Below the pieces are notes generated by a model. That model saw nothing but the letters and a program-made list of their open reading frames with translations. It did no database searches and had not been told where the DNA came from. Made by a program: the position numbers and the translations under genes. DNA of 36,522 nucleotides from contig NW_027152182.1 of NCBI RefSeq assembly GCF_004359215.1, forward strand, positions 112,065 to 148,586, given 5' to 3'. This stretch comes from Bremia lactucae (taxonomy: Eukaryota; Oomycota; Peronosporomycetes; Peronosporales; Peronosporaceae). Positions 9,807 through 22,135 of the stretch are shown one piece after another; the stretch's first letter is position 1; each line of letters starts with the position of its first letter.

Positions 9807-10615
9807 AGCGCCATGTCCTCTTCAGAAGATCCCTCGGCCAAGGCCTCTATTGATCGATTCAATGGGGAAACTTTGCGACTTGGAGCCGCTACATGCGTGG
9901 CGTGTTCCTCACCAAGTCGACGTGGCACGTCGTGAATTGAGAGATGTCGCCGACGTTTGCGGACCCGTGCGCCATGAAAGACTACGTCAAGACAAGCAAC
10001 GTCGCGTTCGGTCTTATGCTTTTATATATAGACGCAGACTATCATCACGTAGTTGACGACTGCGAGGAAGCTTGGGTTGCGTGGGCGCGTATCAAGACAC
10101 TATACGGCGGGTCGCAGAAGGCGGGACATATCTTCTTGAAGCATCAGCTCTTTAGTATGGAAATGTCGGAAGACGGCAATGTTTTTCATCGTTGCAACAA
10201 GCTTCTCAACATCAGTGCATAGCTCTCAAGCATCGGCGCCAAGATGGAGGACGAGGACGTCGCGATTTGCTTACTGCGCAGTCTGCCTAAAAGCTACGAG
10301 AATGTCGTGCTCAACTTGGAGATGAACAGCGCGGAGCTTCGATCACGGGACGTCGTGAAAGTGTTTACTAACGAGCATATCAAGAGGCAAGGTGCAAAGA
10401 CTACGGTAATCAAGACTGAATACGAGGCCAAGGCGTTCAGTGTCGAGTGTGAACAGCACCACTGCACGTACTGCGGAAACTTGGACACACGGCAGAACGG
10501 TGCTGGACCAAACAAAAAGCTGAGAACAAGGGCCCAAGACGCGGCGGCGATAGTCGTGGACGCGAGCCAACAATGTCCACTGGCGCAGCGAGGACGACTA
10601 CGAGCAGCATGATCG
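9798..10615 (+). pseudogene. gag: Copia family B gag (UBN2-type) pseudogene
   Basis: It starts MSPSAMSSSEDPSAKASIDRF at the ATG inside the primer site. A frameshift near 9868 moves it to a frame with a clear Gag core (FATWSRYMRGVFLTKSTWHV), a stop TGA at about 9939, then [16 protein letters not shown] and [20 protein letters not shown] second stop, TAG, lies at 10220-10222. Near 10460 CTYCGN is the first half of a CCHC zinc knuckle; the rest is lost. Family role: nucleocapsid shell of the retrotransposon particle. It is followed closely by its protease. Non-functional because of the frameshift and stops. Confidence 0.85.
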
Positions 10616-10664
10616 AGTCGCCTTAGCAGTTTCGCTTGAGTGTGGGCTATCAACGGACAAGAAT

Positions 10665-11065
10665 ATGCCAGGGATGTGGGCGGTCGACAGTGGTGTGACG
10701 CATCATATATGTAACGACAAGGCCAAATTTGCAAGTCTCAACGAGCGAGATGAAGGCGAGCTTTCAGAGGCTGACGGCAGCAATAATGCAATCAAGGGTG
10801 TGGGAACTATCATCGAGCGAGTGGTTCTGCCCAATGGCAACGAATGCGACATCGAGATCACGGATGCACTGTTGTGCCGAAAATGAACGAGAATCTGTTT
10901 TCGGTGCCGCAGGTTAACAAGACTGGCAGTTTTCAAGTAGTGTTTGACGGTGATTACATGCACATTGCGCAGAAAGAAACCAAGCAAGTGGTGGCTACGT
11001 CGGATCTTGTTGATGGACTCTATTGGCTTCGGATACTTCAACGGACAGCAAACATGGTGACCAAC
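10665..11065 (+). pseudogene. pol: Copia family B protease and pre-integrase start, truncated
   Basis: MWAVDSGVTHHIC gives the aspartic protease with its DSG triad (about 10677-10715), followed by the usual HLPNG-type strand ([12 protein letters not shown]) and, after a frameshift near 10880, [10 protein letters not shown] and [10 protein letters not shown], which belong to the end of protease and the start of GAG-pre-integrase. The sequence stops at 11065, where the LTR of A3 begins, so integrase, RT and RNase H of family B are absent. This reads as A3 inserted into, or recombined with, a family B element. Confidence 0.85.
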
Positions 11066-11437
11066 TGTTGCAGATAAACACCTCGAGCGGCTAAGTTGCG
11101 CACAAGTTGCTGTTGAAAAGGATGCGGCTCGAAGTGCGCAAGCCTAACCGGTATGTACCGGTTAATCATCGACATCGCACGACAGCGATCATCCACATGC
11201 GACAGCACAACTGCTGGTTCCGCGAACATTCGATAATCTTCTTTGAGATTGGCAAATGATCATATTCAAGATGGGACCTCCACGTGATAAAAGCTGATAG
11301 GCTAGAAGTGATCTTGCCGGTAAGTAAATCCAGTCGAGTATCGAGTAGGAGTTGAGAAAGCAAACGGTTTGCGAACTAAGGACCTTTAATATATTCACTT
11401 TGCATTTTGCATCCTTCTACACAAGTGCATTTCTTCA
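11066..11437 (+). repeat. Family A complete 5' LTR of A3 (372 bp)
   Basis: It starts TGTTGCAGATAAACACC and ends TTTCTTCA, directly before the primer site, with TG...CA ends. The first 200 bp correspond to the truncated LTR pieces at the other A junctions. A GTAAGT (about 11320) and an AT-rich stretch (TTTAATATATTC, about 11386-11397) lie in its second half; whether they act as splice or promoter signals is not shown. It is the only complete LTR of this family here. Confidence 0.82.
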
Positions 11438-11450
11438 GGTTATGAGCCCA
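11438..11450 (+). promoter_or_regulatory. Primer binding site (initiator tRNA-Met anticodon arm), family A
   Basis: GGTTATGAGCCCA begins directly after the LTR CA end and contains the gag ATG at 11442-11444. It is identical to the sites of families B and D. It is absent from all the tandem pol-only copies, which therefore cannot start reverse transcription by themselves. Confidence 0.82.
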
Positions 11451-12290
11451 AGCTCGTTCAATTCTGCCTCCGCTGCCATCAACTCTGCCTCGACTGCCAT
11501 GGAATATTCAACGACCCGGATCAACAAATTCGACGGAACCAACTTCCATGCCTGGAAGATCAAGATGAAATGGTGCTCGAAGAGCGTGACCTGTGGGAGG
11601 TCGTATGCGGAGAAGTCAAGTTTGAGGACTGCCTGACGGCGCTTGACCAAGCTACGTACAAGCAAAAGTCCCGCAAGGCAATGGCTGCGATATGCCTTTC
11701 CGTGGAAGACTCGCAGCTGGCGTTGATGCGCTCGGCTAGTGGGGCATTTGATGCATGGTCAAAGCTGTAAGACCACTTCGAAAGAAAAGCCTTGCTAACA
11801 AGCTCTTTCATCGGCGACGTTTTTTCACAGCCATGATCGAGGAAGGTGATGATGTGCTCGCGCATACCAACAAGCCTAAGACACTGGCGGAGCAGCTCGA
11901 CGCTGTTGGCGCTCCGGTCAGTGAGGATGACTAGGTGATCACGCTTCTAGGGAGTCTCAGCGAGTAGTACTAGCTCTTGATAACGACGTTGGAATCGCGT
12001 ATCGATACGCTGACATGGGAGTTGGTGACGTCTCGGCTGCTTCACGAGGATATGAAGCGCAAGGAGCAAGGCGACGATGGAGCCGTGGTTGGCCAGGCGT
12101 TCATGATCAGTGACATGAAGCGCAATGGACGGCCAGCAAAGAAGGCTGGTGCGTGCAGCTACTGCGGCAGATGGGTCATTGAATTGCGGAGTGTCCCTCG
12201 CGAATTCAAGACAACAATAGCAATCCTCGACAACGATTTCAGCGGGCAGATGTTGTGCAAAATGAAGATGCGGACGAATATCTGTTTTTG
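11442..12290 (+). pseudogene. gag: Copia family A gag of A3 (pseudogene)
   Basis: It begins MSPSSFNSASAAINSAS, followed by the Gag core FDGTNFHAWKIKMK. A frameshift near 11568 continues as MVLEERDLWEVVCGEV and KSRKAMAAICLSVEDSQ. Further breaks include TAA at about 11768, TAG at about 11932 and others, before 11977-12210, which carries ACSYCGRW, the start of a zinc knuckle whose frame is then lost. The family builds the particle shell. This is the only A copy with gag; the other five gag-less copies share one deletion that removes it. Protease follows at 12300. Confidence 0.85.
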
Positions 12291-15200
12291 GTTGGGCAAG
12301 CTCAAGTCTGTGTGGCTGATCGACTCAGGTGCGACTCAGCTTATGTCGCACTCCAAGATGTTTATGAAAAACTACAAGAAAAAAATCGACCCGGTTAATG
12401 TACATCTCGCGGACGACGGTGTTGTCCAAGCGATTGGTGTTGGTGACATGTGATGGCGATGACTACTCCAAGTGGCATCAAAAAGTGTTTGCTCGAGGGA
12501 GTATGGCATAATTCCAAGCTCAGTCGCAATTTTTTTTTCTGTCGGATGATTCACCAAGGACGTCGCTCCAGTGACTTTCGACAACAAGTGCTGCTCGGTA
12601 CAGCTAGGAGGAGATGTTTGGACAATCGGCACTCGCGCTGGAAAGGATTTGTTTCAGCTAATCATGACTCCGGTACCCGTTGAGACGGTGGACATGGCAT
12701 GCGAGCGTCAGAATTCGGCTATTTCGAAGTCCTTATTTTGGCAGCTCCGTCTTGGACACATTGGTTACGGCGGATTAGACGCCATAATTAAAATCAATCT
12801 TGCAACTGGTTTTGATATTGGGTCATTCAAGCAGTGGGAGCTTTGCGGAGGCTGTGCGCTGGGAAAGCAAACTCGTGTCAAGTTCCAGTCTGCGTCAACG
12901 GATCGCTCAAGATCTCTTTTGGAAGTTGTTCACAGCGATGTGTGTGGACCGATGGGGACTTCTACTTTCGGCGGGATGAAGTAATTTGTAACTTTCATCG
13001 ATGACAAGTCTCGATACTGCGCAGCATATCTTATGCGGAACAAGTCCGAAGTCTACAACAAGTTTGTTCACTTTGTAAAGTTTGCTGAGAATTTAACCGG
13101 CAGTTCCATCAAGATGCTTCGCAGCGACAACGGCGGCGTGGACAAGTCAGCTAAAATGGCCAAATTCTGCGTCGATCGCGGCATTGACATAATGTTTACG
13201 CCACCGTATACTCCTGAACTGAACGGTGTAGCCGAAAGGGTGAATCGGACCCTTGTCGAGTGTGCGCGGTGCATGATTGAGCATGCTGGGTTGGCCAAGG
13301 AGTACTGGGGAGAAGCGGTTATGACAGCTGTTTTTCTCCGTAATCGTTTGCCAACTCATGCTCAAGATTCGCTCAAGACTCCACACGAGGATTGAATGAA
13401 GAAAAAGCTAATGCTTGCTAATGGCAAGGTATTTGGCTGTCATGCGTATGTACACGTCCCAATGGAGAAGCGCTCGAAATTGGAAGCTCAAGCATGTCTG
13501 TGCCGTTTTCTTGGATATTCGGAGCACGAACAGGCGTATCGGCTCGAACAACTATCAACAGGCCGGATCATTGTAAGTCGCGATGCTTAGTTTATAGAGA
13601 ACACTTTTGACAGCGGGAAACACGGACAAGCCTCTGACAGGACAACAGAATTTCACAGCGAAATTGGCAGACGGGATATGGTGATTTCAGCCTAAGATGG
13701 CCGTGGTGACCGACGGTGAAGAAACGACTGAGATATGCACGAAGAGTCGTCCGAGATTCCGCCATCACAAGAGCAAACGCAAAAATCTGAGCGGCCGAAT
13801 ACGGATTATATTCCAGGATCTAAGCGCTATCTGAGGACTCAATCGCTTGAAAATTTGTCTGGACCACCAAGTGCTTAACGAAGTGGGCGTTGCAGTCGTG
13901 CAAGTGAGAAACAGCCAGCTCAAGGTCAACCAAGGCCTCTTAAAGACATGTCAACTCTGCTTCCGTCGATCAAGGAAGAAGAAAAAGACTGTGCGTACGC
14001 TGTGGATTCAGTGGGAGAAGTGCCGACATCATATATGTCGGCTATGGAATCCAGCGACGCCAGCAAGTGAAAAGAAGCGTGCGCATCTGAGTTTGAATCG
14101 CTGACCAAGAACATGAAAGCTTGTGGTCCTGCCACGCAGCCGAAAAGCGATAAGCAGCAAGTGGGTGTTCAAGGAAGAAAGTGCTGAAGGATTCATTGAG
14201 CACGCCTCGTTGCAAACGGTTTTCTGCAGAAGTACGGAGTGGACTTTGAAGAGAAATTCGCCCCTGTGGCCAAGTTCACATCAATTCGGACTATTCTGAG
14301 TATAGCGGCTCAGCATGGTCTAGTTCTACACCAAGTGGAGGTCAAGACAGCGTTTCTTAATGGTCTGCTGGATAAAGAAATTTACATGAACCAGCCTGAA
14401 GGTTTTATCAGTTCCAAGTACCCGGATCATGTGTGCAAGCTCAAACGTGCACTCTACGAACTTAATGAGTCTTCCCGAACGTGGAATCAAACTATTGACG
14501 AGTTCATGCGCAAGACTGGATTTTACTAAGTGCGAAAAGGACCATTGCGTGTACGTCAAGCGCGATGAAATGACCATGATATTTGTAGTGATCTACGTCG
14601 ACGATCTAATTCTTGTGTGCACAATATGGCTTTACTTGATGCGACAAAGCGTGCTTTGAGTTACCGATTTGAGATGTCCGACTTAGGTGAGCTTAAGTTC
14701 TGTCGCGGAATGTAAGTCGAGCAAAATGACGAGTCTGGAGATGTGTCAATGCGGCAAACCAAATTCTGCAGTCGAATCGAATCAAGTACGGCATGCAGAA
14801 TTGCAAGCCTGTAAGAACGCCTCAAGACATTGGAGCTGACCAAGGCTATGTGTGAAGATTGCTGCAAGCACCACGAGACGATGAAGAAGGTTCCAATTTA
14901 AGTGGAAGATCGACGTTATCGCAGTGCTGTTGGTGCCTTAATGTACCCTATGGTTGGTACTCGCCCGGACCTTGCTGCCGCTGTGGGAACTCTAAGTCAG
15001 TATGCTGCTGATCCTTGCCCGACACACTGGCAAGCTATTAAGCGAGTGTTTCGCTACCTGCAAGCAGCACCAACACATGGTGTTCGATTTTCAGGATCCG
15101 GTTGCGGTGAACTAGTAGGCTATTTGGATACTGAATGGGCAGGTGACATCGAATCAAGACGAAGCACTAGTGGATACGTGTTTGTACTGAACAAAGTGTT

Positions 15201-15580
15201 CGAACAGTTGCACTATCTTCGACTGAGGCTGAGTACATGGCACTGCCAGAAGCTACTCAAGAGGCAGTTTTGCTTAAGGCTTTAATGCGCGAACTCGGCG
15301 AAGACTCAAGCGATAAATCTCTGAAGGTGTACGAAGATAATCAAGGGGCAATTGCGTTGGCCAAGAATCCCCAATATCACAAGCGCACCAAGCACATCGA
15401 TATTCGATACCATTTCGTTCGTGAGAAGGTTGAAGATGGTCATGTGATATTAGAGTACTGCCCAACACTTGAAGTGTTAGCAGATCTTATGACCAAGCCG
15501 ATTTCTGCAATTCAGTTCAGCGCTCTAACATCAAATTTAGGCATACCAAGTTCAATCGCCGCTGTCGAGTCGAGTGGAAG
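12291..15580 (+). pseudogene. pol: Copia family A, copy A3: pol (protease, integrase, RT, RNase H)
   Basis: Protease is at about 12300-12450 (DSG at 12322-12330). Pre-integrase and integrase occupy one frame from 12571 to 13590, interrupted only by three stops (12982, 13393, 13588). The integrase shows the HHCC residues (RLGHIGYGG, LCGGCALGKQ) and the catalytic Asp, Asp and Glu in VVHSDVCGP, RSDNGG and NGVAERVNRTL. RT (about 14239-14800) keeps YVDD at 14594-14605, but the first catalytic block reads VEVKTAFLNG, with Glu where Asp is expected. RNase H is at about 14902-15580 (GYLDTEWAGD, DNQGAIALAKNP, TKHIDIRYHF) with a small deletion near 15198. It is the best preserved A copy but carries at least eight frame breaks. 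Confidence 0.9.
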
Positions 15581-15780
15581 TGCTGCAGATAAACACCTTG
15601 AGCGGCTAATAGTTGCGCACAAGTTGCTGCTGACAAGGATGCGCCTCGAAGTGCGCAAGACTAACCGACATGTACCGGTTGATCATTTACATCGCGCGAC
15701 AGCGATCATCTACATGTGACAGCACAACAGATGGTTCCGCGAACGTCCGATGATCTACTTTTGAAATGGGCAAATCATCG
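15581..15780 (+). repeat. Truncated family A LTR (A3/A4 boundary)
   Basis: TGCTGCAGATAAACACC at 15581 is the 3' LTR start of A3, placed after the purine-rich GAGTGGAAG. After 200 bp it is cut and fused to the protease region of A4 (TATGCGGACGAATATC). A3 therefore has no complete 3' LTR. Confidence 0.85.
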
Positions 15781-18700
15781 TATGCGGACGAATATCGGTT
15801 TTCTGTTGAGGAAAGCTCAAGATTCGTATGTGTGGGTGATCGACTCAGGTGCGACCCAGCATTTGTCGCACTCCAAGATGTTAAATGAAAAATACAAGGA
15901 TATCGACCTGGTTAATGCACATTTTGCGGACGACGGTGTTGTCCAAGCGATTGGTGTTGGTGACATTGTGATGGCGACGACTACTCGAAGCGGCATCAAA
16001 AGGGGTTTGCACAAGGGAGTATGGCATATTCCCAAGTTCAGTCGCATTTTAATTTCTGTCAGACGATTCACCAAGGACGTCGCTCAAGTGAACGTTGACA
16101 ACAAGTGCTGCTCGGTTCAGCAAAGAGGAGATGTTAAACAATTGGCACTTGCGCTGAAAAGGGTTTGTTTTAACTAAGCATGACTCCGGAAACGGTTGAG
16201 AGGGTGAACATGGCATGCGAGCCTCGGAATTCGTCTATGTCTAAGTCGTTCCATTGGCATCTTTGTGCTGGAAAGGGTTTGTTTTAACTAAGCATGACTC
16301 CGGAACCGGTTGAGAGGGTGAACATGGCATGCGAGCCTTGGAATTCGGCTATGTCTAAGTCGTTCCATTGGCATCTTTGTGCTGGACACATTGGTTGCGG
16401 CGGACTAGACGCCATTATTAAAACAATCTTGCAACTGGTGTTGACATTGGGTCCGTCAAGCAGTGGGAACTTTGCGGAGGCTGTGCGCTGGAAAAGCAAA
16501 CTCGTGTCAAGTTCCAGTCTGCGTTAACAGATCGCTCAAAAAATATTTTGGAAGTTGTCCACAACGATGTGTGTAGACCGATGAGGACTTCCACTTTCGG
16601 CGGGTAAAGGATCTTGTTACTTTCATCTACGACAAGTCTCGACACTCCGCAGCGTATCTTATGCAACAAGTCCGAAGTTTTCAACAAGTTTGTTCACTTA
16701 GTAAAGTTTGCTGAGAATTTAACCGGCAATTCTGTCAAGATGTTTCGCAGCGACAACGACGGCGAGTACAAGTCAGCTAAGCTGGCTTAATTCTGCGTCG
16801 ATCGCGGCATTGTCCAGAAGTTTACCCCCCCCCCCGTATACTCCTGAACTCAACGGTGTAGCCGAAAGGATGAATAGGACCCTTGTCGAGTGTGCGCGGT
16901 GCATGATTGAGCATGCTGGGTTGGCCAAGGAGTACTCGGAAGAAGCAGTTGTGACTGCTGTTTTTTTCGTAATCGTCTGCCAACTCGTGCTCAAGGCTCG
17001 CTTTAGACTCCACACGAGGAATGGATGAAGTAAACGCCGATACTTGCGAACGTCAAGGTGTTTTGGCTGTCATGCGTATGTGCACGTTCCAATGGAGAAG
17101 CGCTTGATATTGGACGGTCAAGCAAGTCTGTGCCGTTTTCTTGGATACTTGGAGCACGAAAAGGCGTATCGGTTCGGCAACTATCAACACGCCGGATCAT
17201 TGTAAATCGCGATGCTAAATTTATGGAGAACACTTGAAACACGGACACGCCTCCGACAGGACAACAGAATATCACAGAGAAATTGCGTGACCGACGGTGA
17301 AGGAATTTCGCTGTGATATTATGTTGTCCTGTCGGAGGCGTATCCGTGTTTCAGCAAAGATATGCACGAAGAGTTGTCCGAGATTCCACCAATACAAGAG
17401 CAAACGCAAGAATCTGAGCGGCCGAATACGGACTTTTTACCAGGATCGAAGCGCTATCAGAGGACTCAATCGCTTTAAAATTTGTCTCGACCACCAAGTG
17501 CTAAACGACGTAAGCACTTGGTGGTCGAGACAAAATTTTAAAGCTTTTTCAATCGCGCAAGTAAAGAAACGCCAGCCCAAGGTCAACAAACGCCTCTTGA
17601 AGACATGTCAGCTCTGCTTACGTCGATCAAGGAAGAAGGAAAAAAGACTATGAGTAAGCTGTGGATTCAGTGGGAGAAGTGCCGACATCGTATATGTCAG
17701 CTTTGGAATCCACCGACGACACAAGTGGAATGAAGCGTGCGCATCTGAGTTTGAATCGCCGACCAAGAATGATACATTGGAGCTTGTGGACCTGCCACGC
17801 AGCAGAAAAGCGATAGGCAGTAAATGGGTGTTCTAGAAAAAAGTAACTCCTGAAGAAGTCACTCGAGCAATACAAAGCACGCCTCGTTGCAAAAGGTTTT
17901 CTGCAGAAGTTCGGAGTAGACTTTAAAGAGACATTCGCCCCTGTGACCAAGTTTACATCAATTCGGATTATTCTGAGTATAGCGGCTCAGCATGGCCTAG
18001 TTCTACACCAGACGGGGGATATCAAGACAGCGTTTCTTAATAGTCTGCTGGATGAAGAAATCTACATGAAGCAGCCTAAAGGTTTTATCAGGTCCAACTA
18101 TCCAGATCATGTTTGCATGCTCAAGCGTGCACTCTACGGCCTTAAGCAGCCTCACCGAATGTGGAACCAAACAATTGACGAGTTCATGTGCAAGACTGGA
18201 TATTTCAAGTGCGAAATGGAGTATTGCGTGTACGTCAAGCGCGATGAAATGGCCATGATATTTGTGGTGGTCTACGTCGACCTTCTAATTCTTGCGTGCA
18301 GCAATATGGCTTGACTCGAGGCGACAAAGCCTGCTTTGAGTAAGCGATTCGAGATGTCCGACTTAGGTGAGCTGAAGTTCTGTCTCGGAATTCAAGTCAA
18401 GCGAAATGACGAGTCTGGTGATGTGTCAATGCGGCAAACCAAGTTTCTGCAGTCGGTTTAACTAAGAACGGCATGCAGGATTGCAAGCCTGTAAGAACGC
18501 CTCAAGAAATTGACTTAAAGCTGACCAAGGCTATGTGTGAAAATGACTGCAAGCACCACGAGACGATGAAAAAAGAACGTTCCGTATCGCAGTAGTGTTG
18601 ATGCCTTAATGTACCTGATGGTTGGTAGTCGCCCGGACCTTGCTGCCACTGTGAGAACTCTAAGTCAGTATGCTGCTGATCCTTGCCCGACTTACTGGCA

Positions 18701-19271
18701 AGCTCTGAAGCGTGTGTTTCGGAACCTGCAAGCGACTCTAACACATGGACTTCGATTTTCAGGATCCGGTTGCGGTGAATTAGAATGCTTTTTGGATGCC
18801 GACTGGGTAGGTGACATCGAATCGAGACGAAGCACTAGTGGATACCTGTTTGTATTAAACAAAGCGTGCAATAGCTGGCACAACAATTTACAGCGAACGG
18901 TTGCACTATCTTCGACAGAGCTGAGTACATGATACTATCAGAAGCTACCCAAGAGGCGGTTTGGCTCAAGGCTTTATTGCACGAATTTGGCGAAGACTCA
19001 AGCGATGAACCCGTGAAGGCGAACGAAGATAATCAAGGAGCAATTGCATTGGCCAAGAATCCCAAATTCTACAAGCGCCAAAGCACATCGACATTCCATA
19101 CCTTTTAGTCGTGAGAAGGTTTGAGATGGTCATGTGATATTAGAGTGTAGCCCGACAATCGAAATGTTAGCAGATCTTATGACCAAACCGATTTTTTGCA
19201 ATTCAGTTCAGCGCTCTAAGATCAAATTTAGGCATACCAAGTTCAATCGCCGCTGTCGAGTCGAGTGGAAG
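15781..19271 (+). pseudogene. pol: Copia family A, copy A4: gag-less pol, duplicate of A1
   Basis: It appears identical to A1 through about 19185: protease IDSGATQHLSH, the 114-bp tandem duplication (16158-16385), the 11-C run (16825-16835), both inverted repeats (17236-17352 and 17473-17543), and RT YVDL at 18273-18284. All stops and frameshifts are shared, so it was made by copying DNA after the element was already dead, not by new retrotransposition. Small differences begin only near the RNase H end. Confidence 0.92.
17236..17543. repeat. Two snap-back inverted repeats in A4
   Basis: Arms 17236-17284 with 17304-17352, and 17473-17502 with 17513-17543, correspond exactly to the two inverted repeats of A1. 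They were inherited through the segmental duplication. Confidence 0.92.
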
Positions 19272-19470
19272 CGTTGCATAGAAACACCTTGAGCGGCTAA
19301 GTTGCGCACAAATTGCTGCTGACAAGGATGCGCCTCGAAGTGCGCAAGACTAACCGGCATGCACCGGTTGATCATTTACATCGCGCGACAGCGATCATCT
19401 ACATGTGACATCTCAACAGATGGTTCCGCAAACGTCCGATGATCTACTTTGAGATGGGCAAATGATCTTA
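19272..19470 (+). repeat. Truncated family A LTR (A4/A5 boundary)
   Basis: It starts CGTTGCATAGAAACACC after the A4 RNase H and is fused at AATGATCT to the protease region ATGCGGACAAATATC. It differs from its partner at 4876-5073 by several substitutions, unlike the rest of the duplication. Confidence 0.85.
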
Positions 19471-22123
19471 TGCGGACAAATATCTGTTTTCGGTTGGGGA
19501 AGCTCAAGATTCGTCTGTGTGGCTGATCGACTCAGGTGCGGCTCAGCATATGTCGCACTCCAAGATGTTCATGAAAAACTACAAGAAAATCGACCTGTTA
19601 TTGTATATTTCGCGGACGACGGTGTTGTCCAAGCGATTGGTGTTGGTGACATTGTGATGGCGACGACTACTCGAAGCGGCATCAAAAGGGGTTTGCACAA
19701 GGGAGTATGGCATATTCCCAAGTTCAGTCGCAATTTAATTTCTGTCAGACGATTCACCAAGGACGTCGCTCCAGTTAATTTCGACAACAAGTGCTGCTCG
19801 GTTCAGCTAAAAGGAGATGTTTGGACAATTGGCACTCGCGCTGGACAGGGTTTGTTTTAACTAAGCATGACTCCGGTTCCGGTTGAGATGGTGAAGATGG
19901 CATGCAAGCCTTGGAATTCGGCTATGTCTAAGTCGTTTTTTGGCATCTCCGTGTTGGACACATTTGTTACGGCGGACAAGACGCCATAACTAAAAACAAT
20001 CTTGCAACTGGTTTTGACATTGGGTCAGTCAAGCAGTTGGAGCGTTGCGAAGGCTGTGCGCTGGAAAAGCAAACTCGGGTCAAGTTCCAGTCTGCGTCAA
20101 CGGATCGTTCAAAATTTATTTTGGAAGTTGTCCACAGCGATGTGTGTTGACCGATGAGGACTTCCACATTCGGCGGGTCAAAGTGTTTTGTTACTTTCAT
20201 CTATGACAAGTCTCGACACTGCGCAGCGTATCTTATGCGAAACAAGTCCGAAGTTTTCAACAAGTTTGTTCACTTAGTAAAGTTTGCTGAGAATTAACCG
20301 GCAATCCTGTCAAGATGCTTCGCAGCGACAACGACGGCGAGTACAAGTCAGCTAAGCTGGCTTAATTCTGCGTTGATCGCGGCATTGTCCAGAAGTTTAC
20401 CCCCCCCCGTATACTCCTGAACGCAATGGTGTAGCCGAAAGGATGAATAGGACCCTTGGCGAGTGTGCGTGGTGCATGATTAAGCATGCTGGGTTGGCCA
20501 AGGGTACTGGGAAGAAGCAGTTACGACAGCTGTTTTTTTTCGTAATCGTCTGCCAACTCGTGCTCAAGGCTCGCTTAAGACTCCACACGAGGAATGGATG
20601 AAGAAAACGCCGATACTTGCGAACGTCAAGGTGTTTTGGCTGTCATGCGTATGTGCACGTTCCAATGGAGAAGCGCTTGATATTGGACGGTCAAGCAAGT
20701 CTGTGCCGTTTTCTTGGATATTTGAAACACGAAAAGGCGTATCGGTTTGAGCTAATATCAACAAGCCGGATCATTGTAAGTCGCGATGCTAAATTTATGG
20801 AAAACACTTGAAACACGGACACGCCTCTGACAGGACAACAGAATATCACAGCGAAACTGCGTGACCGACGGTGAAGAAAACGGCAAAGATATGCACGAAG
20901 AGTCGTCCGAGATTCCACCAATACAAGAGCAAGCGCAAGAATCTGAGCGGCCAAATGCTGACTTTTTACCAGGATCGAAGCGCTATCAGAGGACTCAATC
21001 GCTTTAAAATTTTGTCTCGACCACCAAGTGCTAAACGAAGTCCGCTGTTCAATCGCGCAAGTGAAGAAGCGCCAGCCCTAGGTTAACAAACGCCTCTTGA
21101 AGAAATGTCAGCTCTGCTTACGTCGATCAACAAAGAAGGAAACGATTATGCGTAAGCTGTGGATTCAGTGGGAGAAGTGCCGACATCATATATGTCAGCT
21201 ATGGATCCAGCGACGACAGCAAGTGGAAAGAAGCGTGCGCATCTGAGTTTGAATCGCCGACCAAGAATGATACATGGGAGCTTGTGGACCTGCCACGCAG
21301 CAGAAAAGCGATAAGCAGTAAGTGGGTATTCAAGTGGAAAGAAACTGCTACAGAAGTCATCGCGCAATACAAGGCACGCCTCGTTGCAAAATGTTTTCTG
21401 CAGAAGTTCGGAGTAGACTTTGAAGAGACATTCGCCCCTGTGACCAAGTTTACATCAATTCGGATTATTCTGAGTATAGCGGATCAGCATGGCCTAGTTC
21501 TACACCAGACGGATATCAAGATAGCGTTTCTTAATAGTTTGCTGGATGAAGAAATCCACATGATGCAGCCTGAAGGTTTTATTAGGTCCAAATATCCAGA
21601 TCATGTTTGCATGCTCAAGCGTGCACTCTACGGCCTTAAGCAGCCTCACCGAATGTGGAACCTAACAATTGACGAGTTCATGTGCAAGACTGGATATTCC
21701 AAGTGCGAAATGGAGTATTGCGTGTACGTCAAGCGCGATGAAATGGCCATGATATTTGTGGTGGTCTACGTCGATCTTCTAATTCTTGCGTGCAGCAATA
21801 TGGCTTGACTCGAGGCGACAAAGCGTGCTTTGAGTAAGCGATTCGAGATGCTTGACTTAGGTGAGCTGAAGTTCTGTCTCGGAATTCAAGTCAAGCGAAA
21901 TGACGAGTCTGGTGATGTGTCAATGCGGCAAACCAAGTTTCTGCAGTCGGTTTGAACCAAGTACGGCATGCAGGATTGCAAGCCTGTAAGAACGCCTCAA
22001 AAATTTGAATTATAGCTGACCAAGGCTGTGTGTGAAGATGCCTGCAAGTACCACGAGACGATGAAGAACGTTACGTATCGCAGTATTGTTGATGCCTTAA
22101 TTTACCTGATGGTTGGTAGTCGC
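19471..22123 (+). pseudogene. pol: Copia family A, copy A5: truncated gag-less pol, duplicate of A2
   Basis: It has the same structure as A2: protease, pre-integrase, integrase with a poly-C run (9 C here, 8 in A2), linker, RT (about 21284-21950; active site YVDL at 21767-21778) and a stop after LMVGSR in the same G-rich junction. Unlike A2, the first 150 bp read AHMSHSKMFMKNYKKID-like sequence in an open frame (19462-19860), closer to A7. A single change near 20445 (GGACCC for GGACAC) and the C-run length separate the two later on. Confidence 0.9.
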
Positions 22124-22135
22124 GGGGGGAGGGGG

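Noticed and set aside
11266..12268. The shared LTR-to-protease deletion as a spliced-out intron, with GTAAGT in the LTR at about 11320
   Set aside because: The deletion ends do not fall at GT and AG positions, and the GTAAGT lies inside the deleted part rather than at its edge.
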